DNA of 6,396 bases from an uncultured Peptococcaceae bacterium (lineage in GTDB: Bacteria; Bacillota; Dehalobacteriia; UBA7702). The notes under the pieces were generated by a model that saw only the letters and a program-made list of their open reading frames with translations, was not told where the DNA came from and did not search any database. Where the stretch lies: positions 1 to 6,396 of the forward strand of contig CALFRX010000013.1 of the NCBI GenBank assembly GCA_937919295.1, given 5' to 3'. A program made the translations under genes and the position numbers. Below, piece by piece: positions 1 to 6,036 of this stretch (position 1 is the stretch's first letter; each line of letters begins with the position of its first letter).

Positions 1-2291
1 GTATCGTCGGGGATGTTTTGGGGAAATATCATCCCCACGGCGACGGCTCTGTTTACGACGCCCTCGTCCGCATGGCCCAGGATTTTAGTATTCGCTATCC
101 CTTGATCGACGGCCACGGCAACTTCGGCTCCATTGACGGTGACAGCGCCGCCGCCATGCGTTATACGGAAGTGCGTCTTCAGAAAATCGCTTTGGAAATG
201 ATGGCGGATATCAACAAGGAAACGGTGGATTTCGTCGCCAACTATGACGAAAGCGAAAGGGAACCGGCGGTACTGCCGGCAAAAGTCCCGGCTCTGCTGG
301 TCAACGGCTCCTCCGGGATCGCCGTGGGCATGGCCACCAATATTCCGCCCCATAATCTGACGGAAGTCATCAACGGCCTTGAGGCTTTGCTTGACGACCC
401 GGAAATCACGATCCCCCAGTTGATGGAGCATATCAAAGGCCCTGATTTCCCCACCTACGGCAGTATCATGGGGAAGAGCGGCATTTTAGAAGCCTACACT
501 ACCGGCCGGGGTACTGTCCGTATGCGAGGCAAAGCCCACATCGAAGAGATGAACAACGGCAAAACCAGGATTGTCATCACGGAAATTCCTTATCAGGTCA
601 ATAAAAAGAACCTCATCGAAACCATTGCCAACCTGGTAAGAGATAAAAGAGTCGACGGCATCACCGATTTACGGGACGAGAGCGACCGCACCGGTATGCG
701 TGTAGTCATTGAATTGAGAAAAGACGTCGTACCCCAGGTGATCCTGAATCAATTATACAAACATACCCAGCTCCAGGATAGTTTCGGTATCATCATGCTG
801 GCTTTGGTGGGCGGCGAACCGAAAATCTTAAACTTGAAACAGGTGCTCCAGGAATACATTAAGCACCAGATTGAAGTCGTGACCCGCCGCTGCGTCTTTG
901 AACTCAAAAAAGCCAAGGAAAGAAAAGAGATCGTCGAAGGCTTAAAGATCGCCCTTGATAACATCGATGAAGTCATTCGCATCATCAAGAGCAGTCGCGA
1001 TAAAAATGTCGCCAAAAAAGCCCTCTGCGACGCCTTTGCTTTCAGCGAGCGCCAAGCCCAGCATATCCTTGAAATGCAGCTCCAGCGTCTCACCGGTCTC
1101 GAACGAGAAAAGATCGAAGCTGAACTGGCGGAACTGATCAAGACCATTGCCTGGCTGGAAGAAGTCTTGTCTGACCAGAACCTGGTGATCAAGATCATCA
1201 AGGAGGAATTGCTTAGGGTAAAGGAAAAATACGGCGACGAGCGGCGCACCGTCATTGAGGTCGACGCCAAAGATCTCGACATCGAAGATCTCATCGCTGA
1301 GGAAGATACGGTGATTACCGTCACCAGCAGCGGTTATATCAAACGCCTGAATCCCAACGTCTACCGCAGTCAGCGCAGGGGCGGCAAAGGGGTGATGGCC
1401 ATGACCACGAAGACCGAAGATTATCTGGAAAGCCTCTTCATCGCTTCCACCCACGATTACTTGATGGTCTTCACGGAAAACGGCCGGGTTTACCGGCTGA
1501 AAGTCCACGAAATTCCCGAAAGCAGCCGTACCTCCAAGGGAACTGCGATTATCAATCTGATCAATGTCAGCGGTGAAGACCGGGTGAAAACGATATTCCC
1601 CATCAAGAGTTACGACGAAGACCGCTATCTCCTGATGGTTACCTTAAAAGGTCTGGTCAAAAAAACTCCCTTGAAAGAATACGATTCTAATCGCAAAGAC
1701 GGAATTTTAGGCATCTCCTTAAACGAAGGCGACGGTCTTTTGGGCGTCCGCCTCATCGAAAAAGGCGATGAAATCATGCTCTCCACCAAGCGGGGCTATT
1801 CCATCCGCTTTAAAGAAGGTGAAGTCCGAAAAGTCAGCCGCGTCAGCAAAGGTGTTCGCGGCATCCGCCTCGCTCCCGATGATATTCTCGTCAGCATGGA
1901 CGTGATCAATCCCGATGAAGCCGATAACCAGTATGTACTCTGCGTCTCGGAAAAAGGATATGGCAAGCGGACCAATCTTTCCGAATACAGCATCGTACAC
2001 CGGGACGGCAAAGGCATCTATACCCTGAAGGTAACGGCCAAAACCGGTTTGGTGGCCGCGATCCGTGTTGTTTCCGAAGACCAGGAAGTGATGTTCATCA
2101 GCAGAGAGGGCATCATCATCCGCACCAAGGTGAAGGAGATCCCCGTGATCGGCAGAAATACCCAAGGTGTTACCATCATGAAAGTAGCCAATGAAGATTT
2201 CGTCAAATCCATGGCCATCGTTGTCAATGAATCCGAGGAGCCGGCGGATCTTGCCGACGTTAACGAAGATTCACTGATTGATGAAAATTAA
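1..2291 (+). CDS. gyrA: DNA gyrase subunit A, 5'-truncated by window edge
   Basis: GyrA is the cleavage-and-rejoining subunit of gyrase (A2B2), which introduces negative supercoils using ATP. The reading frame is open from base 3 (I-V-G-D-V-L-G-K-Y-H-P-H-G-D), so the gene enters from the left; the TTG at 18 is an internal Leu codon. By alignment from memory with E. coli GyrA, about 68 N-terminal residues are missing, giving a full length near 830, usual for the family. The catalytic tyrosine lies in AAAMRYTE (codon 162-164). A long charged helical stretch, roughly 890-1250, is the coiled-coil arm. The canonical GyrA box QRRGGKG (1371-1391) marks gyrase rather than ParC. Five degenerate boxes follow at about 50-residue spacing (near 1521, 1689, 1836, 1998 and 2151), so the six-bladed DNA-wrapping pinwheel is complete. 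The protein ends in an acidic tail. Position 83 (E. coli numbering) is Gly. A permease gene follows after 10 bases. The identification is secure. Confidence 0.98.
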   Translation, partial: IVGDVLGKYHPHGDGSVYDALVRMAQDFSIRYPLIDGHGNFGSIDGDSAAAMRYTEVRLQKIALEMMADINKETVDFVANYDESEREPAVLPAKVPALLVNGSSGIAVGMATNIPPHNLTEVINGLEALLDDPEITIPQLMEHIKGPDFPTYGSIMGKSGILEAYTTGRGTVRMRGKAHIEEMNNGKTRIVITEIPYQVNKKNLIETIANLVRDKRVDGITDLRDESDRTGMRVVIELRKDVVPQVILNQLYKHTQLQDSFGIIMLALVGGEPKILNLKQVLQEYIKHQIEVVTRRCVFELKKAKERKEIVEGLKIALDNIDEVIRIIKSSRDKNVAKKALCDAFAFSERQAQHILEMQLQRLTGLEREKIEAELAELIKTIAWLEEVLSDQNLVIKIIKEELLRVKEKYGDERRTVIEVDAKDLDIEDLIAEEDTVITVTSSGYIKRLNPNVYRSQRRGGKGVMAMTTKTEDYLESLFIASTHDYLMVFTENGRVYRLKVHEIPESSRTSKGTAIINLINVSGEDRVKTIFPIKSYDEDRYLLMVTLKGLVKKTPLKEYDSNRKDGILGISLNEGDGLLGVRLIEKGDEIMLSTKRGYSIRFKEGEVRKVSRVSKGVRGIRLAPDDILVSMDVINPDEADNQYVLCVSEKGYGKRTNLSEYSIVHRDGKGIYTLKVTAKTGLVAAIRVVSEDQEVMFISREGIIIRTKVKEIPVIGRNTQGVTIMKVANEDFVKSMAIVVNESEEPADLADVNEDSLIDEN

Positions 2292-2292
2292 T

Positions 2293-2298
2293 GGAGGA
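2293..2298 (+). promoter_or_regulatory. Ribosome binding site that decides the permease start
   Basis: GGAGGA lies just after the gyrA stop and 3-4 bases before ATG 2302. In-frame starts further upstream (TTG 2278, ATG 2281) lie inside gyrA and have no Shine-Dalgarno sequence before them, so ATG 2302 is preferred. The spacing is slightly short but the core is strong. Confidence 0.8.
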
Positions 2299-2301
2299 AC
2301 C

Positions 2302-3447
2302 ATGATACAAAAGCGGCTGGAAGACCTCGGCATCGACCGACGCATTTTATTTTATATTTTTTTCGGCCTGGCCCTTCTGGGTATCGGCCATTACGTCAAA
2401 GAGCTTTGGCTTGGTTTGAATACGTTTTTCGATGTGATCAAACCCGTGGTTTTCGGCTTTGTCTTCGCTTTTATTCTTAACGTGCTGATGCGCTTTTTAG
2501 AACAGCGCTTCTTCGATAAGATTGCTGCGAAACACCGGCTTTTTGCCAGCGTTGAGCGTATGGTGTCCATGGCCGCCACGTTTCTCATTGTTGCGTCGTT
2601 TTTATCCCTGTTTTTCGTGATGGTCCTGCCTCAGTTTATCGAGAGTCTGAGCGCCCTTGGTCAGAAGCTTCCCGATTACGCCGAAAAATTCTATCTTTGG
2701 ACCGAAGGGATATTCTCCTTTTATAATTTGGATTCGCTGCTCTTAAACGAAGTGGCCAAATCAGCTTCGTCCCTGATCGACTCTTTGGTCAAGGGGCTCC
2801 AAAATGCCGTGCCGAATATCTTTGGGTTCACGGTCAGCCTCGCCAACGGTATTTTCAACGTGGTCTTCGGCCTCATCTTTTCCCTCTATATGCTGGCGGG
2901 GAAAGAAAAGCTCCTGGCGGGGATCAATCGCTTTGCCGACTGTTTTTTGCCGGAACGCTTCAACAACAAAGCCCGCACTGTTTTGGAGATCTCCAACGAA
3001 ACCTGCAGCCGTTTTATTGAGGGCCAGGCTCTCGACGCCCTCTGTTTGGGGATTTTATCTTTTGTCGTCCTGAGCATCATGCAGATGCCCTATGCCCTGG
3101 TCATTGCCGTAACTTTGGCCATCACCAACCTGATTCCCGTGGTTGGCCCTTGGTTTGGGGCCATTCCCTGCGTTTTGATTACCTTTGTCATCAGTCCTTT
3201 TAAGGCACTGATCCTGAGCATCACCATCATCATTCTGCAGGAAGTCGAAAACAAACTGATTTACCCGAAAATTGTCGGTAACCGCGTCGGCATTGACGGC
3301 ATTTGGGTTCTGATCGGCGTGATCTGTGGCGGCAAGCTTTTCGGCCTGATCGGCATCATCATCGGCGTGCCGACCTTAGCCGTAGCTTCCCGGTTGATTC
3401 ATGAAAAGATGGCCCATCATAAATGCGAAAAAGTAAAGATTGATTGA
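2302..3447 (+). CDS. AI-2E family transporter (PerM/UPF0118-type membrane protein)
   Basis: This is a 381-residue polytopic inner-membrane protein of the AI-2E/PerM family (Pfam PF01594). Members have been linked to autoinducer-2 export, Na+/H+ antiport or other transport; the substrate here cannot be read from sequence. Hydrophobic segments lie at about residues 10-30, 37-60, 80-105, 170-195, 240-258 and 262-300, with two or three more in the last 80 residues. An amphipathic, less hydrophobic stretch (about 105-170) sits between the third and fourth, the usual family layout. Family-typical C-terminal motifs are visible: NLIPVVGPWFG, QEVENKLIYPKIVG and GLIGIIIGVP. The length fits the family (about 350-390). 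The start is ATG 2302, chosen for its GGAGGA site. The gene begins 10 bases after the gyrA stop with no terminator or promoter between, so it is probably read through from gyrA. Family assignment is firm; the exact function is not. Confidence 0.92.
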   Translation: MIQKRLEDLGIDRRILFYIFFGLALLGIGHYVKELWLGLNTFFDVIKPVVFGFVFAFILNVLMRFLEQRFFDKIAAKHRLFASVERMVSMAATFLIVASFLSLFFVMVLPQFIESLSALGQKLPDYAEKFYLWTEGIFSFYNLDSLLLNEVAKSASSLIDSLVKGLQNAVPNIFGFTVSLANGIFNVVFGLIFSLYMLAGKEKLLAGINRFADCFLPERFNNKARTVLEISNETCSRFIEGQALDALCLGILSFVVLSIMQMPYALVIAVTLAITNLIPVVGPWFGAIPCVLITFVISPFKALILSITIIILQEVENKLIYPKIVGNRVGIDGIWVLIGVICGGKLFGLIGIIIGVPTLAVASRLIHEKMAHHKCEKVKID

Positions 3448-3495
3448 AAAAAACGGGAATATAGATATTTTGGAGAAATTTGTCATGGTTCCGTA

Positions 3496-3524
3496 TTGTC
3501 AAAAAGCGCGTTTGGGTATATGAT
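3496..3524 (+). promoter_or_regulatory. Predicted sigma-A-type promoter of the aminotransferase gene
   Basis: A -35 element TTGTCA (3496-3501) and a -10 element TATGAT (3519-3524) are separated by exactly 17 bases, each with five of six consensus bases. Transcription would start near 3531, giving a leader of about 33 bases before ATG 3564. The position in the only gap between the permease and aminotransferase genes supports it. Called by eye, not by a scoring model. Confidence 0.7.
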
Positions 3525-3553
3525 AAATAACAAACTAACCTTGCAAAAGCCAT

Positions 3554-3559
3554 GGAGGG
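3554..3559 (+). promoter_or_regulatory. Ribosome binding site that decides the aminotransferase start
   Basis: GGAGGG lies 4 bases before ATG 3564. An in-frame ATG at 3552 overlaps this site and would add Met-Glu-Gly-Asn, but it has no Shine-Dalgarno sequence of its own, so 3564 is the better start. Confidence 0.8.
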
Positions 3560-3563
3560 AAAC

Positions 3564-4715
3564 ATGAAACTTCAAGAGTATTTTCTATTGCCCGGTCCTA
3601 CCAATGTACCGCCCAATGTGATACGCGCCATGTCGAGGCAGATGATCAATCACCGCGGTCCGGAATTCAAAGAAATTCTCAGCGGTGTTACCGATAAAAT
3701 CAAGAAGGTCTTTCGGACGGAAGGCGAAATTTTTACTCTTACTTCCTCCGGCACCGGTGGTCTCGAAGCGGCTGTGGTTAATTTTATCAATCCTGGTGAT
3801 AAAGTCATCGTCGCCTCCATCGGCAATTTCGGCGAACGCTTCCGAGATATTGCGAAGATGTACGATGCGGAAGTGGAATTCATCGATTTTGGCTGGGGTA
3901 ACTGCATTGATCCCCAGGTCATCGCGAAGCGGCTGAGGGAGGATACGGATCATCAGATCAAAGCCGTGCTATGTCAGCATAACGAAACCTCCACCGCCAT
4001 CGTTAACCCTATCCGGGAAGTGTCCGCGGCCCGGGGTGACCACCCTGCCCTACTCATTGTGGATAGCGTTTCCGGCCTGGGAGCGGCACCCTTTGATATG
4101 GACGGCTGGAAGGTCGATGTGGCCGTTACCGGCTCCCAAAAGGCCTTTATGTCTCCGCCGGGATTGGCTTTTATCGCCGCCAACCAGCGGGCCATGGAAA
4201 TCGCCAAAAAGAATCAAAACCACAAATTCTATTTCGATCTGATGAAAGCCAAAGAGATGCTGGAAAAAGGGCAAACTCCTTTTACACCGGCGATTTCGGT
4301 GCTTTTCGCCGTAGAGGAAGCCTTGGACCATATCGAGGAAGTCGGTATCGACGCTGTTGTCGCCGATCATTATAAACATCGCAACCTGGTGCGGACAGGA
4401 TTAAAAGCCATGGGACTGAAACTGTTGGCCCCCGACGAGATCGCTTCTCCCGCCGTAACGGCGGTGGCCTGTCCGGAGGGGATTGATCCGCTAAGGTTAA
4501 GAAAAGTACTGCGGGAAAAATACAACATCATCATCGCCGGCGGCCAGGGTAAATTTGCCGCCAATACCTTCCGCGTCGGCCATCTCGGCGCGGTGCAAAG
4601 CATGGATCTGATCACCGTCATCGCTGGCCTCGAATTGGCCCTGACGGAACTCGGCGCCGACATTACCCTTGGTAAGGCCGTCGCCGAAATGGAAAGAGAA
4701 ATGTTACGCTATTGA
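3564..4715 (+). CDS. Class V PLP-dependent aminotransferase (alanine/serine-glyoxylate aminotransferase family)
   Basis: This 383-residue cytosolic, fold-type I PLP enzyme belongs to the alanine-glyoxylate / serine-pyruvate / serine-glyoxylate aminotransferase family, which moves an amino group between small amino acids and glyoxylate or pyruvate. Visible motifs: the N-terminal LLPGPTNVPP signature (about 7-16); SSGTGG (61-66), which holds the PLP phosphate; HNETSTA (about 136-142); VDSVSG with Asp167 for the pyridine nitrogen; VTGSQKAF with Lys193 as the probable Schiff-base lysine; and FRVGHLG near the C terminus with Arg337, the likely substrate-carboxylate arginine. All expected catalytic residues are present and the length is normal. 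The gene has its own promoter and terminator and appears monocistronic. No serA (phosphoglycerate dehydrogenase), glycolate or purine-catabolism gene lies alongside, so serine synthesis, glyoxylate detoxification and ureidoglycine transamination cannot be separated. Family is confident; substrates are not assigned. Confidence 0.93.
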   Translation: MKLQEYFLLPGPTNVPPNVIRAMSRQMINHRGPEFKEILSGVTDKIKKVFRTEGEIFTLTSSGTGGLEAAVVNFINPGDKVIVASIGNFGERFRDIAKMYDAEVEFIDFGWGNCIDPQVIAKRLREDTDHQIKAVLCQHNETSTAIVNPIREVSAARGDHPALLIVDSVSGLGAAPFDMDGWKVDVAVTGSQKAFMSPPGLAFIAANQRAMEIAKKNQNHKFYFDLMKAKEMLEKGQTPFTPAISVLFAVEEALDHIEEVGIDAVVADHYKHRNLVRTGLKAMGLKLLAPDEIASPAVTAVACPEGIDPLRLRKVLREKYNIIIAGGQGKFAANTFRVGHLGAVQSMDLITVIAGLELALTELGADITLGKAVAEMEREMLRY

Positions 4716-4718
4716 TGC

Positions 4719-4816
4719 TCCATGAAAAAAGTGTGCCGCGGCGTTGGATAACGAAAAGCGGCACTTTTTGATTGCAAATTTTCCATATCGGTAAAGTCCT
4801 TGCCATTTTTCATGGA
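4719..4816. repeat. 11-bp perfect inverted repeat enclosing the terminator
   Basis: TCCATGAAAAA (4719-4729) and TTTTTCATGGA (4806-4816) are exact reverse complements, 76 bases apart. The left arm starts 3 bases after the aminotransferase stop. The right arm lies between the predicted -35 and -10 elements of the next gene. The terminator hairpin (4733-4764) lies between the arms. The A-run of the left arm could also pair with the terminator T-run. The sequence relation is certain; any role is unknown. Confidence 0.75.
4725..4769 (+). terminator. Rho-independent terminator after the aminotransferase gene
   Basis: GTGCCGC (4733-4739) pairs with GCGGCAC (4758-4764), followed by five T (4765-4769). 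The 18-base loop contains a small inner hairpin, CGTT-GGAT-AACG (4742-4753). Six A (4725-4730) precede the stem and can extend pairing with the T-run across a 2-base bulge. The stem begins 17 bases after the aminotransferase stop codon. Confidence 0.85.
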
Positions 4817-4828
4817 ATGAAGTATCAT
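4800..4828 (+). promoter_or_regulatory. Predicted sigma-A-type promoter of the PfoR-like gene
   Basis: TTGCCA (4800-4805) and TATCAT (4823-4828) are separated by 17 bases; each matches five of six consensus bases. Transcription would begin near 4835, leaving a leader of about 45 bases. One arm of the 11-bp inverted repeat falls in the spacer, and a direct repeat GAACAAT-AT-GAACAAT (4831-4846) lies at the predicted start of transcription; either could be a regulator site. An alternative extended -10 (TGTGATAAT, 4854-4862) is less likely because it would leave a leader of only about 11 bases. Confidence 0.55.
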
Positions 4829-4830
4829 TG

Positions 4831-4846
4831 GAACAATATGAACAAT
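4831..4846. repeat. Short direct repeat GAACAAT x2 at the predicted transcription start
   Basis: GAACAAT occurs at 4831-4837 and 4840-4846 with a 9-base period. It sits just downstream of the predicted -10 of the PfoR-like gene. It could be an operator or chance in AT-rich DNA; nothing further supports a function. Confidence 0.35.
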
Positions 4847-4863
4847 GCTTTCATGTGATAATA

Positions 4864-4870
4864 GAAGGGA
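4864..4870 (+). promoter_or_regulatory. Ribosome binding site of the PfoR-like gene
   Basis: GAAGGGA lies about 9 bases before ATG 4880. It is a weaker match than the GGAGG sites of the two upstream genes, but well spaced and the only candidate for this start. Confidence 0.6.
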
Positions 4871-4879
4871 AAACAGATC

Positions 4880-5908
4880 ATGGCCAAATCTCAAGGGATC
4901 ATTACCCGCCTGCTAAAACGGTATTTCGTCGACGCCATGAGCGCCATGGCCTTAGGGCTTTTCGCCTCGCTGATCATCGGGCTGATCATGTCACAGCTTA
5001 GCCGTATTCCCCACCTGGAGTTTCTCGCTTATTTTACAGAAGTCCTGAGCGCTACTTCGCCGGTGGTGGGCGGTGCCATCGGCGCGGCCATTGCCTGGGG
5101 TTTAAAGGGAAAACCCCTGGTGGTCTTTGCCGCTGTGGCCGCCGGGGCCTACGGCTATACCATGGGCGGCCCTGTCGGTGCGTATCTTGGCGCGGTGGTT
5201 GGCGCGGAAATCGGCAATCTCATTGCCGGTAAGACCAAAGTCGATATTGTGTTGGTTCCCCTTGCCGTGATCATTGCCGGGGGTGTCGCTTCGTATCTCG
5301 TAGGCCCCTATATCCAGTCCTTCATGCTGACACTGGGCAATTTCATCAATCACGCCACAGAACTGGCACCTTTTCCCATGGGCATTGTCGTCGCCGTTGT
5401 GGTGGGGATGATCCTGACCGCGCCGCTGAGTTCCGCGGCGCTCTGCATCATGCTTGATCTCAGCGGCCTTGCCGCCGGCGCCGCCGCAGTGGGCTGTTCG
5501 GTGCAGATGATCGGCTTTGCCGTAATGAGCTATAAAGAAAACGGCATCGGCAGTCTGATCTCCGTGGGCATCGGCACTTCTATGCTGTATTTCGGCAACA
5601 TCATGCGCCGGCCTTTGATCTGGCTGCCCACCATCATTGTTTCGGCGGTTCTTGGCCCTGTTTCCACCTGTCTTTTTCACATGACGAATACGGCCACCGG
5701 CGCCGGTATGGGGACTTCGGGTCTGGTAGGCCAGTTCGGCGCTTTTGCCGCCATGGAACCGGTCATGGGCGCCCAGAATACGCTGATCGCCATCGCGCTG
5801 ATGCACTTTATTCTCCCCGCCGTACTAACCTTAACCGTTACCCATCTGATGAGAAAAAAACACTGGATCAAGCCGGGAGATTTGACTTTGCCGGATATCA
5901 GTAAATAA
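4880..5908 (+). CDS. PfoR-like PTS EIIC-family membrane protein
   Basis: This 342-residue protein is rich in Gly, Ala, Val and Ile and spans the membrane about eight to ten times (clear segments near residues 18-40, 62-105, 123-145, 168-192, 194-215, 245-265 and 298-322). Overall character, length and motifs (SPVVGGAIGAAIAWGL, MTNTATGAGMGTSGLVGQ, PVMGAQNT) fit the PTS_EIIC_2 family (Pfam PF13303), which includes the 343-residue Clostridium perfringens PfoR, described as a regulator of perfringolysin O. Family members are annotated as sugar PTS IIC components, but no EIIA or EIIB domain is fused here and no such gene is adjacent, so sugar phosphotransfer is unproven. The last two codons and stop are duplicated downstream. 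It has its own candidate promoter and faces ychF tail to tail. No toxin gene is visible nearby. Family is fairly confident; function and substrate are not. Confidence 0.82.
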   Translation: MAKSQGIITRLLKRYFVDAMSAMALGLFASLIIGLIMSQLSRIPHLEFLAYFTEVLSATSPVVGGAIGAAIAWGLKGKPLVVFAAVAAGAYGYTMGGPVGAYLGAVVGAEIGNLIAGKTKVDIVLVPLAVIIAGGVASYLVGPYIQSFMLTLGNFINHATELAPFPMGIVVAVVVGMILTAPLSSAALCIMLDLSGLAAGAAAVGCSVQMIGFAVMSYKENGIGSLISVGIGTSMLYFGNIMRRPLIWLPTIIVSAVLGPVSTCLFHMTNTATGAGMGTSGLVGQFGAFAAMEPVMGAQNTLIAIALMHFILPAVLTLTVTHLMRKKHWIKPGDLTLPDISK

Positions 5909-5917
5909 AGTAAATAA
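5900..5917 (+). repeat. 9-bp tandem duplication of the last two codons and stop
   Basis: AGTAAATAA occurs twice in tandem (5900-5908 and 5909-5917). The first copy encodes the terminal Ser-Lys-stop of the PfoR-like protein. The second repeats the same codons in frame, followed by AGG. Readthrough of the first TAA would add only Ser-Lys before a second TAA. Confidence 0.85.
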
Positions 5918-5952
5918 AGGTAAGAACGGTATCTTTAAGTTAGAGCGTTATG

Positions 5953-5993
5953 AAAAAATAAGTCGGTTGCTGAATAGAGTCAGCAACCGACTT
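5953..5993 (-). terminator. Bidirectional hairpin terminator between convergent genes, strongest for ychF
   Basis: AGTCGGTTGCTGA (5961-5973) and TCAGCAACCGACT (5980-5992) form a perfect 13-bp stem, 14 with A5960-T5993, around loop ATAGAG. Read on the minus strand, the stem is followed by TTATTTTTT (complement of 5952-5960 region), a good T-run, so it should end ychF transcription about 45 bases past its stop. On the plus strand only CTTT follows, so termination of the PfoR-like transcript is likely weaker. Confidence 0.88.
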
Positions 5994-6000
5994 TCGGTTG
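5984..6000. repeat. Alternative hairpin sharing an arm with the terminator
   Basis: CAACCGA (5984-5990) and TCGGTTG (5994-6000) are reverse complements around a CTT loop. CAACCGA is also the inner part of the terminator's right arm, pairing with TCGGTTG at 5963-5969. The middle arm can therefore fold with either neighbour but not both. The 13-14-bp terminator stem should be the more stable one. Confidence 0.6.
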
Positions 6001-6036
6001 TAAAGAGAATCGCCATTCGGTGTTTTATCATGAAAC

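Noticed and set aside
18..20. TTG as a possible gyrA start codon
   Set aside because: The same frame is open upstream to base 3 and encodes conserved GyrA sequence (I-V-G-D-V), so the TTG is an internal leucine and the gene is cut by the window edge.
749..1508. Long minus-strand open frames opposite gyrA (about 190 codons each)
   Set aside because: They lie wholly inside a secure gene on the other strand, have no recognisable domains or ribosome binding site, and show low-complexity Ser/Arg-rich or Asp/Phe-rich composition typical of antisense shadows.
3458..3469. Palindrome AATAT-AG-ATATT after the permease gene as a terminator
   Set aside because: The stem is only 5 A/T pairs with a 2-base loop, too weak for a terminator. 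No other hairpin is seen in 3448-3495, so the end of the gyrA-permease transcript remains unassigned.
4854..4862. Extended -10 TGTGATAAT as the promoter of the PfoR-like gene
   Set aside because: It would start transcription inside the ribosome binding site, leaving about 11 bases of leader, and has no -35 at suitable spacing. The TTGCCA-17-TATCAT pair upstream is preferred.
5102..5806. Minus-strand open frame of 234 codons opposite the PfoR-like gene
   Set aside because: Its translation is dominated by His, Gly, Asp and Arg, as expected from reading a Gly/Ala/Val/Ile-rich membrane protein backwards; no family motif is visible.
5915..5937. Hairpin TAAAGGTA / TATCTTTA just after the PfoR-like gene
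   Set aside because: It is mostly A/T with one G-U pair and no T-run follows; the strong 13-14-bp hairpin downstream is a better transcript end.
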